Shown here: positions 36,636-45,372 of the stretch, piece after piece
Layout of the letters: each line of letters begins with the position of its first letter
Position numbering within the stretch: the first letter of the stretch is position 1
Assembly: GCA_029560585.1 (NCBI GenBank)
Contig: JAKQKQ010000133.1
Coordinates: 1 to 64,000, forward strand
Reading direction: 5' to 3'
Length of the DNA stretch: 64,000 nucleotides
DNA from: Verrucomicrobiota bacterium
GTDB taxonomy: Bacteria; Verrucomicrobiota; Verrucomicrobiia; JADLBR01
Made by a program: the position numbers and the translations under genes
The notes under the pieces: model-generated
Told to the model about the DNA's origin: nothing
Database searches by the model: none
Seen by the model: the letters and a program-made list of their open reading frames with translations, nothing else

Positions 36636-37632
36636 GCAGCAGATCTTCCTGTCGCTAGTCATTCCCGTTTTCAACGAAGAGCAGACGCTGCCGCTCCTCT
36701 TTGCCCGGATCGATTCGGCGCTCGCGGGCCCGCTCCGTGACATGGGGACCATCGAGGTGGTGCTCGTGGACGACGGCAGCGCGGACCGGAGCTGGGAACT
36801 GATCGGGGCGCGATGCCGCCAGGACGCGCGCTGCACCGGGGTTAGACTGTCCCGGAACTTCGGACAGCAGGCGGCCCTGACGGCCGGGCTGGAGGCGGCG
36901 CGTGGCGAGGCCGTCGTGAGCCTCGACGCGGATCTGCAGGACCCGCCGGAGGTCATCCCGGAGATGGTGGCCATGTATCGCAAGGGCTACGACGTCGTGT
37001 ATGGGACACGCCGCTCGAGGGGAACCGAGCCCTGGCTCAAGCGCGTGACCGCGGCGGGATTCTACACGCTCATGGAGCGGATATCGGGCGTGCGCATCGC
37101 CCGGGCGACGGGCGATTTCCGGCTGATGAGCAGGCGCGCCCTGACGCATCTGGCATCGCTCCGGGAAACGCACCGGTTCCTGCGGGGTCTGGTGCCGTGG
37201 ATCGGACTGGCACAGACGCGCGTCCTCTATGACCGCGGTGACCGGATCGCCGGCACGACGCATTTCCCGCTGCACAAGATGATGATGCTGGCCTTCGACG
37301 GTATCGCATCGATGTCCGTCGCACCGCTCAGGTTGGCCTTCCTGATGTCGGTGCTGCTGTTCGCCATCTGCGTGGGCTACATCGGGGTCACGGTCGTCAA
37401 GTTCTTCGTTTTCGGGGTGCCGATGGTGCCGGGATGGACCTCGCTGATGGCGACGGTGACGATCTTCGGGACCATCCAGTTGGTGCTGCTGGGCATTTTT
37501 GGCGAATACATTGGGCGGATCTACGAGCAGGTGAAACAGCGACCCATCTATCTGGTGAGCGAAGTGATATCGGGGGGCAAGGGGGACGAAGCCCCGACCG
37601 GCACGAGAGGCGACCCGCCGGCGCGCGGGTGA
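36628..37632 (+). CDS. Membrane family 2 glycosyltransferase (GtrB/ArnC/DPM-like)
   Basis: 334 residues. The GT-A domain has LVIPVFNEEQTL, VLVDDGSADRSW, LSRNFGQQAALTAGLEAA and DADLQDPPEVI (DxD). Two membrane helices (about 232-254 and 268-292) and the IFGEYIGRIYEQVKQRPIYLV tail are hallmarks of enzymes that transfer a sugar to polyprenyl phosphate. Likely feeds sugar for cell-surface glycan or lipid modification. First intact gene of the cluster to 40564; methyltransferase follows after 21 bases. Confidence 0.92.
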   Translation: MDRQQIFLSLVIPVFNEEQTLPLLFARIDSALAGPLRDMGTIEVVLVDDGSADRSWELIGARCRQDARCTGVRLSRNFGQQAALTAGLEAARGEAVVSLDADLQDPPEVIPEMVAMYRKGYDVVYGTRRSRGTEPWLKRVTAAGFYTLMERISGVRIARATGDFRLMSRRALTHLASLRETHRFLRGLVPWIGLAQTRVLYDRGDRIAGTTHFPLHKMMMLAFDGIASMSVAPLRLAFLMSVLLFAICVGYIGVTVVKFFVFGVPMVPGWTSLMATVTIFGTIQLVLLGIFGEYIGRIYEQVKQRPIYLVSEVISGGKGDEAPTGTRGDPPARG

Positions 37633-37653
37633 TGGGAAGGGGAGGTGCGGGCG

Positions 37654-38457
37654 ATGAGCTCCGAGCGAATCCGGGGGGAGGAGGCATTCCATGACGCATG
37701 GGCCGCGGGGGAGCGCGTCGAGGGAATCTCGCTCAAGGCGATGTTCGAGGGCTGCACCGCGGTAGAGCACCACTACATCCTGGGCCGGCTGGGTGAAATG
37801 CGGGGCCGCAAGTTGCTTGACGTGGGGGCGGGTCTTGGGGAGACATCGGTGTATTTCGCCAGGCGGGGCGCGGAGGTGACGGCATCGGACGTCTCCGGGG
37901 GAATGCTTCAGTTTGCCGGAGCGCTGGCGGCGCACCACGGGGTGACGATCGGCCTGGTGCAGGCGGCGGCCGACGCGCTGCCATTCCCGGATGGGTCTTT
38001 CGACATCGTGTATATCGCCAATGCGCTGCACCATGTGTCGGACATCCCGGCAGCGGTGCGCGAACTGCACCGCGTGCTGCGGCCCGGCGGCACCTTCGTC
38101 TCCATCGATCCGATCGCATACAATCCCGCCATCAACGTGTATCGGCGGATGGCGATGGGCGTGAGGACGGAAGACGAGCACCCGCTGCGGCGCGCCGACG
38201 TGGCGGCGATCCGGGAACCGTTCTCGCGCTCCGAGGTCCGCATGTTCTGGCTGCTGGGCCTTTTGCTCTTCGCGAAATTCTTTTTCGTGGATCGCGTGGA
38301 TCCGAATGCCGACCGGTATTGGAAGCGGATCTTCCGCGTGGAGCGGCAGATCCGATGGTGGTTCCGGCCACTGGCGGCGCTCGATCGCGTGCTGCTGAGC
38401 GTCCTGCCGCCGCTGGGCTGGTGGTGCTGGAACGTGGTGGTGGTGGCGCGGAAATGA
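37654..38457 (+). CDS. Class I SAM-dependent methyltransferase
   Basis: 267 residues. Motif I is LLDVGAGLGETSVYFA, motif II-like ASDVSGGML and motif post-I ADALPFPDGSFDIVYIANALHHV, a Methyltransf_11 pattern. Two hydrophobic C-terminal stretches (RMFWLLGLLLFAKFFFV and VLLSVLPPLGWWCWNVVVV) suggest membrane contact, fitting a lipid-linked substrate. Start at 37654 is 9 bases after GGGAAGGGGAGG; a GTG at 37645 is the alternative. Confidence 0.88.
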   Translation: MSSERIRGEEAFHDAWAAGERVEGISLKAMFEGCTAVEHHYILGRLGEMRGRKLLDVGAGLGETSVYFARRGAEVTASDVSGGMLQFAGALAAHHGVTIGLVQAAADALPFPDGSFDIVYIANALHHVSDIPAAVRELHRVLRPGGTFVSIDPIAYNPAINVYRRMAMGVRTEDEHPLRRADVAAIREPFSRSEVRMFWLLGLLLFAKFFFVDRVDPNADRYWKRIFRVERQIRWWFRPLAALDRVLLSVLPPLGWWCWNVVVVARK

Positions 38458-38498
38458 AGCACCTCCCAAATGCGCCGGCGGGGGAAAATCTCTGATCG

Positions 38499-38528
38499 CG
38501 GGCGGCACGGAACGCCCGCCGCTTTTTG
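38499..38528 (+). terminator. Probable intrinsic terminator
   Basis: GCGGGCG and CGCCCGC pair around an 8-base loop, with five T residues shortly after. It follows the methyltransferase gene and may separate it from the glycosyltransferase gene at 38690. Confidence 0.5.
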
Positions 38529-38689
38529 AGCCCTGTTCGTCCCCCGCAGCCGGGCAGGGCCCCCCGACCTGATAGAGGGTTCCTCGATTGTTCCAGCATA
38601 GAATCAGAGTCGCCGACAGGGCGCAAAGGCTTCCCTGTTTTCTACTCGGTTTGTGGAAAACAGCGGGTAGGCTTACACCCCAAACACGA

Positions 38690-39859
38690 ATGGCTACAGC
38701 TGGCGATGTCGAACTTTCCGTCGTACTGCCCTGCCTCGATGAGGCAGAGACGGTGGCCCGGTGCGTTGAGACGGCGAAAAGGGCGCTCGAACGGACCGGC
38801 GTCTCTGGCGAAGTGGTGGTGGCGGACAATGGCAGCCGCGACGGGTCGGCGGAACTGGCCGCACGGGCCGGGGCGCGCGTGGTGTGTGTTCCCGAGAGGG
38901 GCTATGGCAGTGCCCTGATGGGGGGGATCGCGGCATCCCGCGGGCACTTCGTCGTGATGGGCGACACGGATGCCAGTTATGATTTTGGCGAGATCCCGAA
39001 GTTTCTGGATGCCCTGCGGGCAGGGAACGAGCTGGTGATGGGCTGCCGCTTGCCGGCGGGCGGTGGCCGGGTCGTGCCCGGCGCGATGCCGTTGATGCAT
39101 CGGCTGTTTGGCAATCCCGTTTTCACGTGGCTGGGTCGGCTGATGTTCAAGGCGCCGGTTCATGATGTCTACTGTGGGCTGCGGGGTTTCACGCGCGGAC
39201 TATACGAGCGGCTCGGGTTGCGCTGCACCGGCATGGAGTTCGCGACCGAGATGGTCATCAAGGCCAGTCTCCAGGGCGCTCGCGTGGCGGAGGTGCCCAT
39301 CACCCTGTACCCGGATGGCCGCAGCGCGCATCGGCCACACCTCAAGACGTTCCGCGATGGCTGGCGAACACTGAGCTTCTTCCTGATGTGCAGCCCGAGA
39401 TGGTTGTACCTCATCCCGGGCGTGGGGCTGGTCTTGGGCGGCCTGGCGGGATATGCGGTGGCATTGCCGGCCGTGCATCTGGGAAATGCCGTCTTCGACG
39501 CGCACACGCTTCTCTTCGCGAGCCTGGCCATTCTGACAGGGTATCAGGCGATGATGTTCGCGGTATTCGCAAAGACCTTTGCGACCAGCGAGGGCATCCT
39601 GCCGCCGGACCAGTCCTTCCAGCGCGCGTTCAGGCTCTTGAACCTCGAGCGCGGGCTGCTGGCGGGGTGTGCGGCCCTGGCCGCGGGGATCGCATTGCTG
39701 GGTGCGACCGTCTTCCGCTGGTGGGAGGCGGGATTTGGCCGACTCGACTACGCCAGCACCATGCGGATTGTGGTTCCGGGCGTGACGCTGGCCGCGATCG
39801 GAATCCAGACCTTGTGGTCGTCATTCTTTGTGGCGATCCTGCGGATGAGGCGGAGGTAA
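38690..39859 (+). CDS. Family 2 glycosyltransferase with C-terminal membrane helices
   Basis: 389 residues. GT-A motifs: LSVVLPCLDEAETVARC, VVADNGSRDGSAELA, GYGSALMGGIAASRG and MGDTDASYDF (DxD). About four membrane helices fill the last 140 residues. The layout resembles polyprenyl-phosphate glycosyltransferases with extended membrane parts. The ATG at 38690 is placed at the onset of the domain; upstream in-frame sequence is not domain-like. The following methyltransferase starts 3 bases after its stop. Confidence 0.88.
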   Translation: MATAGDVELSVVLPCLDEAETVARCVETAKRALERTGVSGEVVVADNGSRDGSAELAARAGARVVCVPERGYGSALMGGIAASRGHFVVMGDTDASYDFGEIPKFLDALRAGNELVMGCRLPAGGGRVVPGAMPLMHRLFGNPVFTWLGRLMFKAPVHDVYCGLRGFTRGLYERLGLRCTGMEFATEMVIKASLQGARVAEVPITLYPDGRSAHRPHLKTFRDGWRTLSFFLMCSPRWLYLIPGVGLVLGGLAGYAVALPAVHLGNAVFDAHTLLFASLAILTGYQAMMFAVFAKTFATSEGILPPDQSFQRAFRLLNLERGLLAGCAALAAGIALLGATVFRWWEAGFGRLDYASTMRIVVPGVTLAAIGIQTLWSSFFVAILRMRRR

Positions 39860-39862
39860 GGA

Positions 39863-40564
39863 ATGACGCCAGTGGGCGAAGGCTCGGCATTTGATGGTTA
39901 TGCCGCGGATTATGAGGCGGCGCTCGCATGCGGCCTGCGCCTCACGGGCGAGAGGCGGCAGTACTTTGCAGAGCAACGAGTCGCTTGGCTCAAACGAAAA
40001 CTGGCGACCCTGGGGGCAGCACCGGGTTTCGTGGTGGATTTCGGATGTGGCGACGGGGCCACGTTGCCCATCCTGGCGAAGATGTTGAACCCGCGGAAGT
40101 TGGTGGGGCTAGAGCCATCGATCGCCTGCCTGGAGCGCGCGCAGGCGGTCGCCGAGCGGAAGTGGGCGGTCCTCGGGCCGGACAAGTTCGAACAGCGCGG
40201 GAAGGTGGATCTCATCTATTGCAATGGCGTAATGCACCATGTCGCCCCCGCCGATCGACCGGGGATGCTGGGTCTCTTGCGGGAAATGCTGCGCCCGGGC
40301 GGCCTGCTCGCCCTCTGGGACAACAATCCGTGGAATCCCGGCACGAGGTGGGTCATGCGCCGAATACCGTTCGATCGGGACGCCATGCCGATCCCGGCTA
40401 GCGCCGCCCGCTCGTTGCTGGAGCGCTGCGGGTTTTCGGTGCTGGGCGTCGATCACCTCTTCCTGTTCCCGAGGACGCTCCGCTGGTTTCGAGGTCTGGA
40501 GATCCCCCTGAGTGGGCTCCCCCTCGGAGGGCAGTATCTCGTACTGGCCAGGCGGGGCGACTGA
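39863..40564 (+). CDS. Class I SAM-dependent methyltransferase
   Basis: 233 residues with motif I VVDFGCGDGATLPIL, motif II GLEPSIACLERA, and VDLIYCNGVMHHV / LREMLRPGGLLALWDNNPWNP. Soluble. Placed directly after the glycosyltransferase, so it probably methylates the glycan or its lipid carrier. Confidence 0.88.
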   Translation: MTPVGEGSAFDGYAADYEAALACGLRLTGERRQYFAEQRVAWLKRKLATLGAAPGFVVDFGCGDGATLPILAKMLNPRKLVGLEPSIACLERAQAVAERKWAVLGPDKFEQRGKVDLIYCNGVMHHVAPADRPGMLGLLREMLRPGGLLALWDNNPWNPGTRWVMRRIPFDRDAMPIPASAARSLLERCGFSVLGVDHLFLFPRTLRWFRGLEIPLSGLPLGGQYLVLARRGD

Positions 40565-40698
40565 ACCGATGACCCCCACCCACGCAGGTGGCTGCGGCAC
40601 CGGGCACTTGACGTCGGCATCCTCTTCGTCTGTCATCTATAACACGTGTTGGAAGAACACATAAGGCCTGGGCCCGTCGGCCCGCGCCGGAGAGAGCT

Positions 40699-42414
40699 AT
40701 GCTGTCACCAAGATTGATGCGGCGACTACGGAAGTGGTTTTGGCCGTTTGTTATAATCGTGTTCTGTGTCGGTGGCGCGGGGTTCGTCTTGGCGCTCAAT
40801 TGGCTCAAACCCGAATACCATAAGATCCGCGCCAACATGTATAATGACAGCGCGCGGAAATTCCTTCAGCAGGGGGATGCCAACTCTGCGCGGATCCAGC
40901 TGCAGAATTCATTGCGCCACGACCCCGAGCGATCCGAAACCTGGGGCATGTGGGGCGAAATCCTCAGAAAACAGGGTGACAAGCAGTATCTTTTCTTCCT
41001 CGCGAAAGCATACGAACTGAATCCGAATGACGAGAAGGCCGCGATCACGGCGCTGCGTGCCTGCGTGGAGAACCGTCGGGCCGATGTCGCCAACCTCCTT
41101 CTCCAGAAGATCCTCAAGACCTTCAGCAACAACGCCGAGATCTGGCACCTGACGGGTGTTCTTTTTCTCTCGCAGCAACGCTACCCCGAGGGATACCAGG
41201 CCCTCAACAAGGCCCGGGAACTGGCCCCCGAAGACCTGCGCATCCAGGTCTCGATCGCGACCCTGGAACTGGTCTCCAGCGATCCCGCAATTTCCAAGCG
41301 CGGGCGAGCGAAGCTCGAGGAGCTCCGGTCCAAGCCGGAATTCTTCGCGGCGGCGACGCAGTCGCTCGCCGAGGCCACCTCGGTGCAGGACCCCGCCGCC
41401 GCGGTGAAACTGTGGGAGGAGGTCATCGCGAAAGCCCCCGATAACTGGCCCGCCCGACTCCGGCGCCTGGACCTGCGCCGGAAGATCGATGCGAGTTCCG
41501 CGCAAGCGGAGCTCGACGCATTGTGGAAGCTCGCGAAGGACGCCCAGCAGAGGCGCGACCTCGTCGTGCGCACCGGTTCGTGGCTGGGACCCGAGGCCGC
41601 CATGCGACGCCTGGAACTCATGGAGCCCGCAGAAAGGGAGCAGCCGGAAACCCGCCTCATCGAGCTGGCGGTATTCGCGTCGCAAAACCGCTGGGAAGAG
41701 GCCGCGGAAATGGCCAGGTCCGAGACCAAAAAGATTGGCACGCCGGAGCACCTGCTGAATTTCTGGCTCTGGCTCTGCCGCGCCCAATTCCAGCTCAATG
41801 ATGGCCCGGCGGCCCGGATCACGATGCGAAGCGCGACGCAGCTGGTCGGCAACGACCACCAGTTGGCCTTCAGGGCCGGCGACACCCTCGAGCGGTGGAA
41901 CATGCCCGCGCAGGCCCTCGATTTCTACGCGATCGCAGAGACATCACCCACCCGCCTCAAGCTCCTCGCCCTGACTCGCAACCTCCGGATACACGAACGC
42001 CAACGAGACACCGACAAGATGCTCGAATGCTATGACAAGATGCTGACGGTCTTGCCCGGCAATCTCGTCATCAAAAACAACACCGCAGCCTTGCTCCTGC
42101 TCGGCAACAAAGATCTGGAGCGGGCACTGGGCCTCGCCAAGGAGGTCTACGAACAGAAGCCGGACGAGGCCAATGTGGCCGACACCTACGCGCGGGCCCT
42201 CGCCCTCAACGGCCGACCCCAGGACGCGCTGACGATCTACGCAAAAATGCCCGCCGAAGGACTCAAGCAAAGCGCCATCCGGCTGCATTATGCGGACGCT
42301 CTCAGGCTGGCCGGAAAATCCGCCGAGGCCAAACAGCAGGTGGCCGATCTCGATCCGCAGGCGCTGCTGCCGAAAGAGCAGGCCATCCTCAAGAGCATCA
42401 AGCTGTCGCAGTGA
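40699..42414 (+). CDS. Membrane-anchored TPR-repeat protein
   Basis: 571 residues: one N-terminal membrane helix (about 14-34), then TPR-type helical repeats (RKFLQQGDANSARIQLQNSLRHDP, NAEIWHLTGVLFLSQQRYPEGYQALNKARELAPEDL, YARALALNGRPQDALTIYAKMP). TPR proteins of this shape often scaffold polysaccharide export or exosortase systems; the cluster upstream agrees with that but no exosortase is seen. The 134-base gap before it contains a perfect palindrome AACACGTGTT (40641-40650) that could be an operator. Confidence 0.8.
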   Translation: MLSPRLMRRLRKWFWPFVIIVFCVGGAGFVLALNWLKPEYHKIRANMYNDSARKFLQQGDANSARIQLQNSLRHDPERSETWGMWGEILRKQGDKQYLFFLAKAYELNPNDEKAAITALRACVENRRADVANLLLQKILKTFSNNAEIWHLTGVLFLSQQRYPEGYQALNKARELAPEDLRIQVSIATLELVSSDPAISKRGRAKLEELRSKPEFFAAATQSLAEATSVQDPAAAVKLWEEVIAKAPDNWPARLRRLDLRRKIDASSAQAELDALWKLAKDAQQRRDLVVRTGSWLGPEAAMRRLELMEPAEREQPETRLIELAVFASQNRWEEAAEMARSETKKIGTPEHLLNFWLWLCRAQFQLNDGPAARITMRSATQLVGNDHQLAFRAGDTLERWNMPAQALDFYAIAETSPTRLKLLALTRNLRIHERQRDTDKMLECYDKMLTVLPGNLVIKNNTAALLLLGNKDLERALGLAKEVYEQKPDEANVADTYARALALNGRPQDALTIYAKMPAEGLKQSAIRLHYADALRLAGKSAEAKQQVADLDPQALLPKEQAILKSIKLSQ

Positions 42415-42430
42415 GCCCGGATCTCCGGCG

Positions 42431-43513
42431 ATGCGCCGCCAAACCTCACCCGTGAAGACCCGACGCAGCGAAGCGCCCGCCGCTCGCCGGGGCGACGAGG
42501 GGTGGATGCGCCGGGCGATGGCGCTGGCGAGGCGCGGCGTCGGTCTGACTTCGCCCAATCCCGCCGTGGGGGCTGTTCTGGTGCGCGGGGGGCGAATCAT
42601 CGGCCGGGGCTGGCACCATCGCGCCGGCGGGCCGCACGCGGAGATCGTGGCCCTCGCGGATGCCCGCCGGAACCGCCTCCCGACGCGCGGCGCCACCCTG
42701 TACGTCACTCTCGAGCCATGCTCGACACACGGGCGGACGCCGCCGTGCACCGACGCCATTGCGGCGGCCGGCGTTCGCCGCGTGGTCTATGGGGCCACCG
42801 ACCCGAACCCGAGACACCTCGGCCGCGCCCGGCGCATCCTCACCCGCAGGGGGGTTACGGTCACCGGCGGGGTTCTCGGGGAGAACTGCGCGGCGCTCAA
42901 CCGCGCATTCAACCGATGGATCACCACGGGCCGCCCCTGGGTGATCGCGAAGATCGCCATGAGCGCAGACGGGCGCATCTCACCGCCGCCAGGCCGACCA
43001 AAGAGGATCACGTCGGCCGCCGCCCTGCGCCGGGCACATGAGCTCCGGCTCTGGTCCGATGCGATCATCGTCGGGGCGGAGACGGTGCGCTCTGACGATC
43101 CCGCGCTCACCGTCCGACTCTGCGACCGCGCCCGCCAAAAGCCCCAACCATGGCGAGTGATCATGACCCACTCCGGCCGACTGCCCAAGAAAGCTCGCCT
43201 CTTCACCGACGCCCACCGGGAGCGCACCCTCGTTTTCAGAAATCGTCCATGGGCCCACGTGCTCAAGGATCTCGGCCGCCGCGGCGTCACCGCCGTTTTG
43301 CTCGAGGGCGGGGGAAAACTGCTCGCCACGGCGTTTGAGGCCAACTGCGTGGACGAGATCGCTTTCTTCATCGCGCCGCGCATACTGGGTGGCGAGACGC
43401 TGGCCATCGGGGCGAGGCGGTTTTTTGGTCGCGGCCTGGCGGTGCGGGAGTTCCTCGTCTCGCGCCTGGGGCCAGACGTGCTACTGCAGGGCTATGTTCA
43501 CAGGACTGGTTGA
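42431..43513 (+). CDS. ribD: Bifunctional pyrimidine deaminase/reductase RibD
   Basis: 360 residues, normal for RibD. The deaminase domain has the zinc site PHAE (His69, Glu71) and EPCSTHGRTPPC (Cys97, Cys106). The reductase domain follows with AKIAMSADGRI, VGAETVRSDDPALTVR and VLLEGGGKLLATAF. It carries out the second and third steps of riboflavin synthesis from GTP. Overlaps the riboflavin synthase gene by 20 bases. No FMN riboswitch fits in the 16-base gap upstream, so control must lie further up or be absent. Confidence 0.96.
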   Translation: MRRQTSPVKTRRSEAPAARRGDEGWMRRAMALARRGVGLTSPNPAVGAVLVRGGRIIGRGWHHRAGGPHAEIVALADARRNRLPTRGATLYVTLEPCSTHGRTPPCTDAIAAAGVRRVVYGATDPNPRHLGRARRILTRRGVTVTGGVLGENCAALNRAFNRWITTGRPWVIAKIAMSADGRISPPPGRPKRITSAAALRRAHELRLWSDAIIVGAETVRSDDPALTVRLCDRARQKPQPWRVIMTHSGRLPKKARLFTDAHRERTLVFRNRPWAHVLKDLGRRGVTAVLLEGGGKLLATAFEANCVDEIAFFIAPRILGGETLAIGARRFFGRGLAVREFLVSRLGPDVLLQGYVHRTG

Positions 43514-44108
43514 AGGCACCGGAAGAATCGAGTCTCTGGAGCGACGATCGGGCGGCACGCGCCTGATTGTCAATGCCGGCCATATCGCCGCCGGCCTCAG
43601 GGAAGGGGACAGCGTCGCCGTCAACGGCTGCTGCCTGACGGTCGTCCTGGCCGACTCGGATCGGCTCTGTTTCGACGTGTTGAACGAGACCCTGCGCAGG
43701 ACCAACCTCGGCGACATCCGGCCCAGTGGCCTCGTCAATCTCGAGCGGGCTTTGGCCGCGAACGCCCGCCTGGGGGGGCATTTTGTCAGTGGCCACATTG
43801 ACGTCGCCGCCCCGATTCTCACGTGGGAACCCAGTGGCCCAGACTGGGTTCTCGATGTCGCCATCCCGGAGGGTGGCGACCGCTACGTTGTCGAGAAAGG
43901 CAGCGTGGCCATCGACGGCATCAGCCTTACGGTCGCCGCCGTCGAGCGGGGCCAAATGCGCATCTGGATCATTCCCCACACTCGCGAGGTCACCGCCCTA
44001 GCCGAACGTCGCCCCGGCGACCGCGTCAATCTCGAGTTCGACATCCTGGCAAAATACGTGGAAAAAATCTTGGCCTGCCGCGCCGATCCGCCGATAAAGG
44101 GGGGGTGA
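43494..44108 (+). CDS. ribE: Riboflavin synthase (alpha chain)
   Basis: 204 residues. The start MFTGLVEGTGRIES is diagnostic, and the two lumazine-binding repeats are visible (DSVAVNGCCLTVV and GSVAIDGISLTVAAV). It converts two 6,7-dimethyl-8-ribityllumazine into riboflavin. Begins inside ribD and ends in a GTGA overlap with the next gene. The ribBA and ribH genes needed for the rest of the pathway are not in this window. Confidence 0.96.
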   Translation: MFTGLVEGTGRIESLERRSGGTRLIVNAGHIAAGLREGDSVAVNGCCLTVVLADSDRLCFDVLNETLRRTNLGDIRPSGLVNLERALAANARLGGHFVSGHIDVAAPILTWEPSGPDWVLDVAIPEGGDRYVVEKGSVAIDGISLTVAAVERGQMRIWIIPHTREVTALAERRPGDRVNLEFDILAKYVEKILACRADPPIKGG

Positions 44109-44824
44109 CAGAAAAGGCTGACGCGCTGAGGAACCTCCTGATCCTGCAAGAGCGGGACCAGCGTGTCAGGGAATTGCGCCGGCAACTCCAGGCCCTGCCC
44201 AGAGAGAAGGATTCCCTTGAGGCCCGGATCAAGGACCGGGGTGCCGCCCTCCAGCAGCACCGGCTCGACGCCCAGCACGTCGAGACACAGCGCAAGGAAC
44301 TTGACCTCGAGGTCCAATCCCACAAGCATCAGATCGCCAAGTACAGGCAGCAGCAACTCCAGACACGAAAGAACGACGAGTACGCCGCCCTGGGCCATGA
44401 GATCGAGCGGGCCGAGAAGCGCATCGTCGAGATCGAGGACCGCGAGCTTGACCTCATGGAGAAATTCGAGGCTGCCCAGAAGGCCGTTGCCTCCGAGAGC
44501 GCCCAGGTGGCCGAGTTCGAAAAGGCCGTCCGGGCCCAGATCGCCGACGTCGAGAAGAAGCTCAGGGCCGTCGAGGCCCAGATCGCGGAGGCCGAGGCCG
44601 AGCGCACAACCGCCCGCGCCGGGGTTGCCCCCGACATCCTTAAACGCTACCAGCGGATCCTCGACCATCGCGGCGACGCCGCCCTTGTCCCCCTCGTTCA
44701 TGGTTCGATCTGTGGCGGCTGCCACATGAAGGTCACGTCCCAGACCTCGCTCGATGTCAAGGCCGCCCGCGGCATCGTCGCCTGCGAGAACTGCGGCCGC
44801 ATCCTGTACGAGCCGGGGGAATAG
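44105..44824 (+). CDS. Coiled-coil protein with C4-type zinc ribbon (CT398-like)
   Basis: 239 residues, GTG start overlapping the riboflavin synthase stop. Residues about 10-170 are heptad-rich coiled coil (RELRRQLQALPREKDSLEARI, KYRQQQLQTRKNDEYAALGHEIERAEKRI). The C-terminus has CGGCHMKV and CENCGRILYE, the C4 zinc ribbon. This is the conserved family typified by chlamydial CT398, whose role is uncertain and possibly linked to transcription or secretion. Translational coupling to riboflavin synthase is probably only operon economy. Confidence 0.88.
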   Translation: MTEKADALRNLLILQERDQRVRELRRQLQALPREKDSLEARIKDRGAALQQHRLDAQHVETQRKELDLEVQSHKHQIAKYRQQQLQTRKNDEYAALGHEIERAEKRIVEIEDRELDLMEKFEAAQKAVASESAQVAEFEKAVRAQIADVEKKLRAVEAQIAEAEAERTTARAGVAPDILKRYQRILDHRGDAALVPLVHGSICGGCHMKVTSQTSLDVKAARGIVACENCGRILYEPGE

Positions 44825-44865
44825 GTCACCCCGGTTCCCGCTGGCCAAAGCGTCCGTTTCGGGCG

Positions 44866-45120
44866 ATGTTCTCCCCCATGAAAGGCCAGTTCCACGGCCA
44901 TGAGGTGATGCGGATGATGATCGAGAGCGGCGCGGCCTACACGAGGGCAAGCCTGCGCGATGCGATCATCGGCCGATTTGGCGAGGGAGCCCGATTCTAC
45001 ACCTGCTCGGCGGACGGCATGACCGCCGACCAGATCATCGCGTTTCTCGAGGCCCGCGGAAAGTTCGTGGGGCTGGGCACGGGCTTCTCAACCTCGCCGG
45101 ACAAGATCTGCGACCACTGA
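44866..45120 (+). CDS. YecH-family probable metal-binding protein
   Basis: 84 residues, or 80 from the Met at 44878. The FHGHEVMRMMIES opening, FYTCSADGMTADQIIAFLEARGKF middle and CDH end fit the small YecH/DUF2492 family, with conserved His and Cys that probably bind metal. No Shine-Dalgarno decides between the two starts. Single gene between the riboflavin operon and the IclR gene. Confidence 0.8.
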   Translation: MFSPMKGQFHGHEVMRMMIESGAAYTRASLRDAIIGRFGEGARFYTCSADGMTADQIIAFLEARGKFVGLGTGFSTSPDKICDH

Positions 45121-45296
45121 CCCGGATATTTCCCGCGTGCGCGCGGAATAGAACGGCTCCCAGATCCTTGCTCGTGCCACGCGAACTCGACCCCCGCCAC
45201 GACCCCAAGCCCACGGCCCTGTGCCCAAGCGCGCGACATAGAACATCCCCGCCGCCCCCCGGGGCACCGCCATCGGCGCGCGCCCCAACATCCAAC

Positions 45297-45324
45297 GGAT
45301 GTCAAGAATCGAGAGTTGACCCCA
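45297..45324. repeat. Short repeat D, copy 2
   Basis: Identical over 28 bases to 16003-16030, 12 bases before the -35 of the IclR gene promoter. Confidence 0.8.
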
Positions 45325-45336
45325 ACATCCAAGTGT

Positions 45337-45365
45337 TTGACTCGTAGTCATATTATCTATATATC
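45337..45365 (+). promoter_or_regulatory. Predicted leaderless-type promoter of IclR gene
   Basis: TTGACT and TATATC are 17 bases apart in a sharply AT-rich stretch, and the ATG at 45373 follows 7 bases later without a Shine-Dalgarno. Confidence 0.5.
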
Positions 45366-45372
45366 AATTTAC

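Noticed and set aside
42415-42430. FMN riboswitch before ribD
   Set aside because: The gap is only 16 bases and no RFN-type sequence is present in the preceding gene end.
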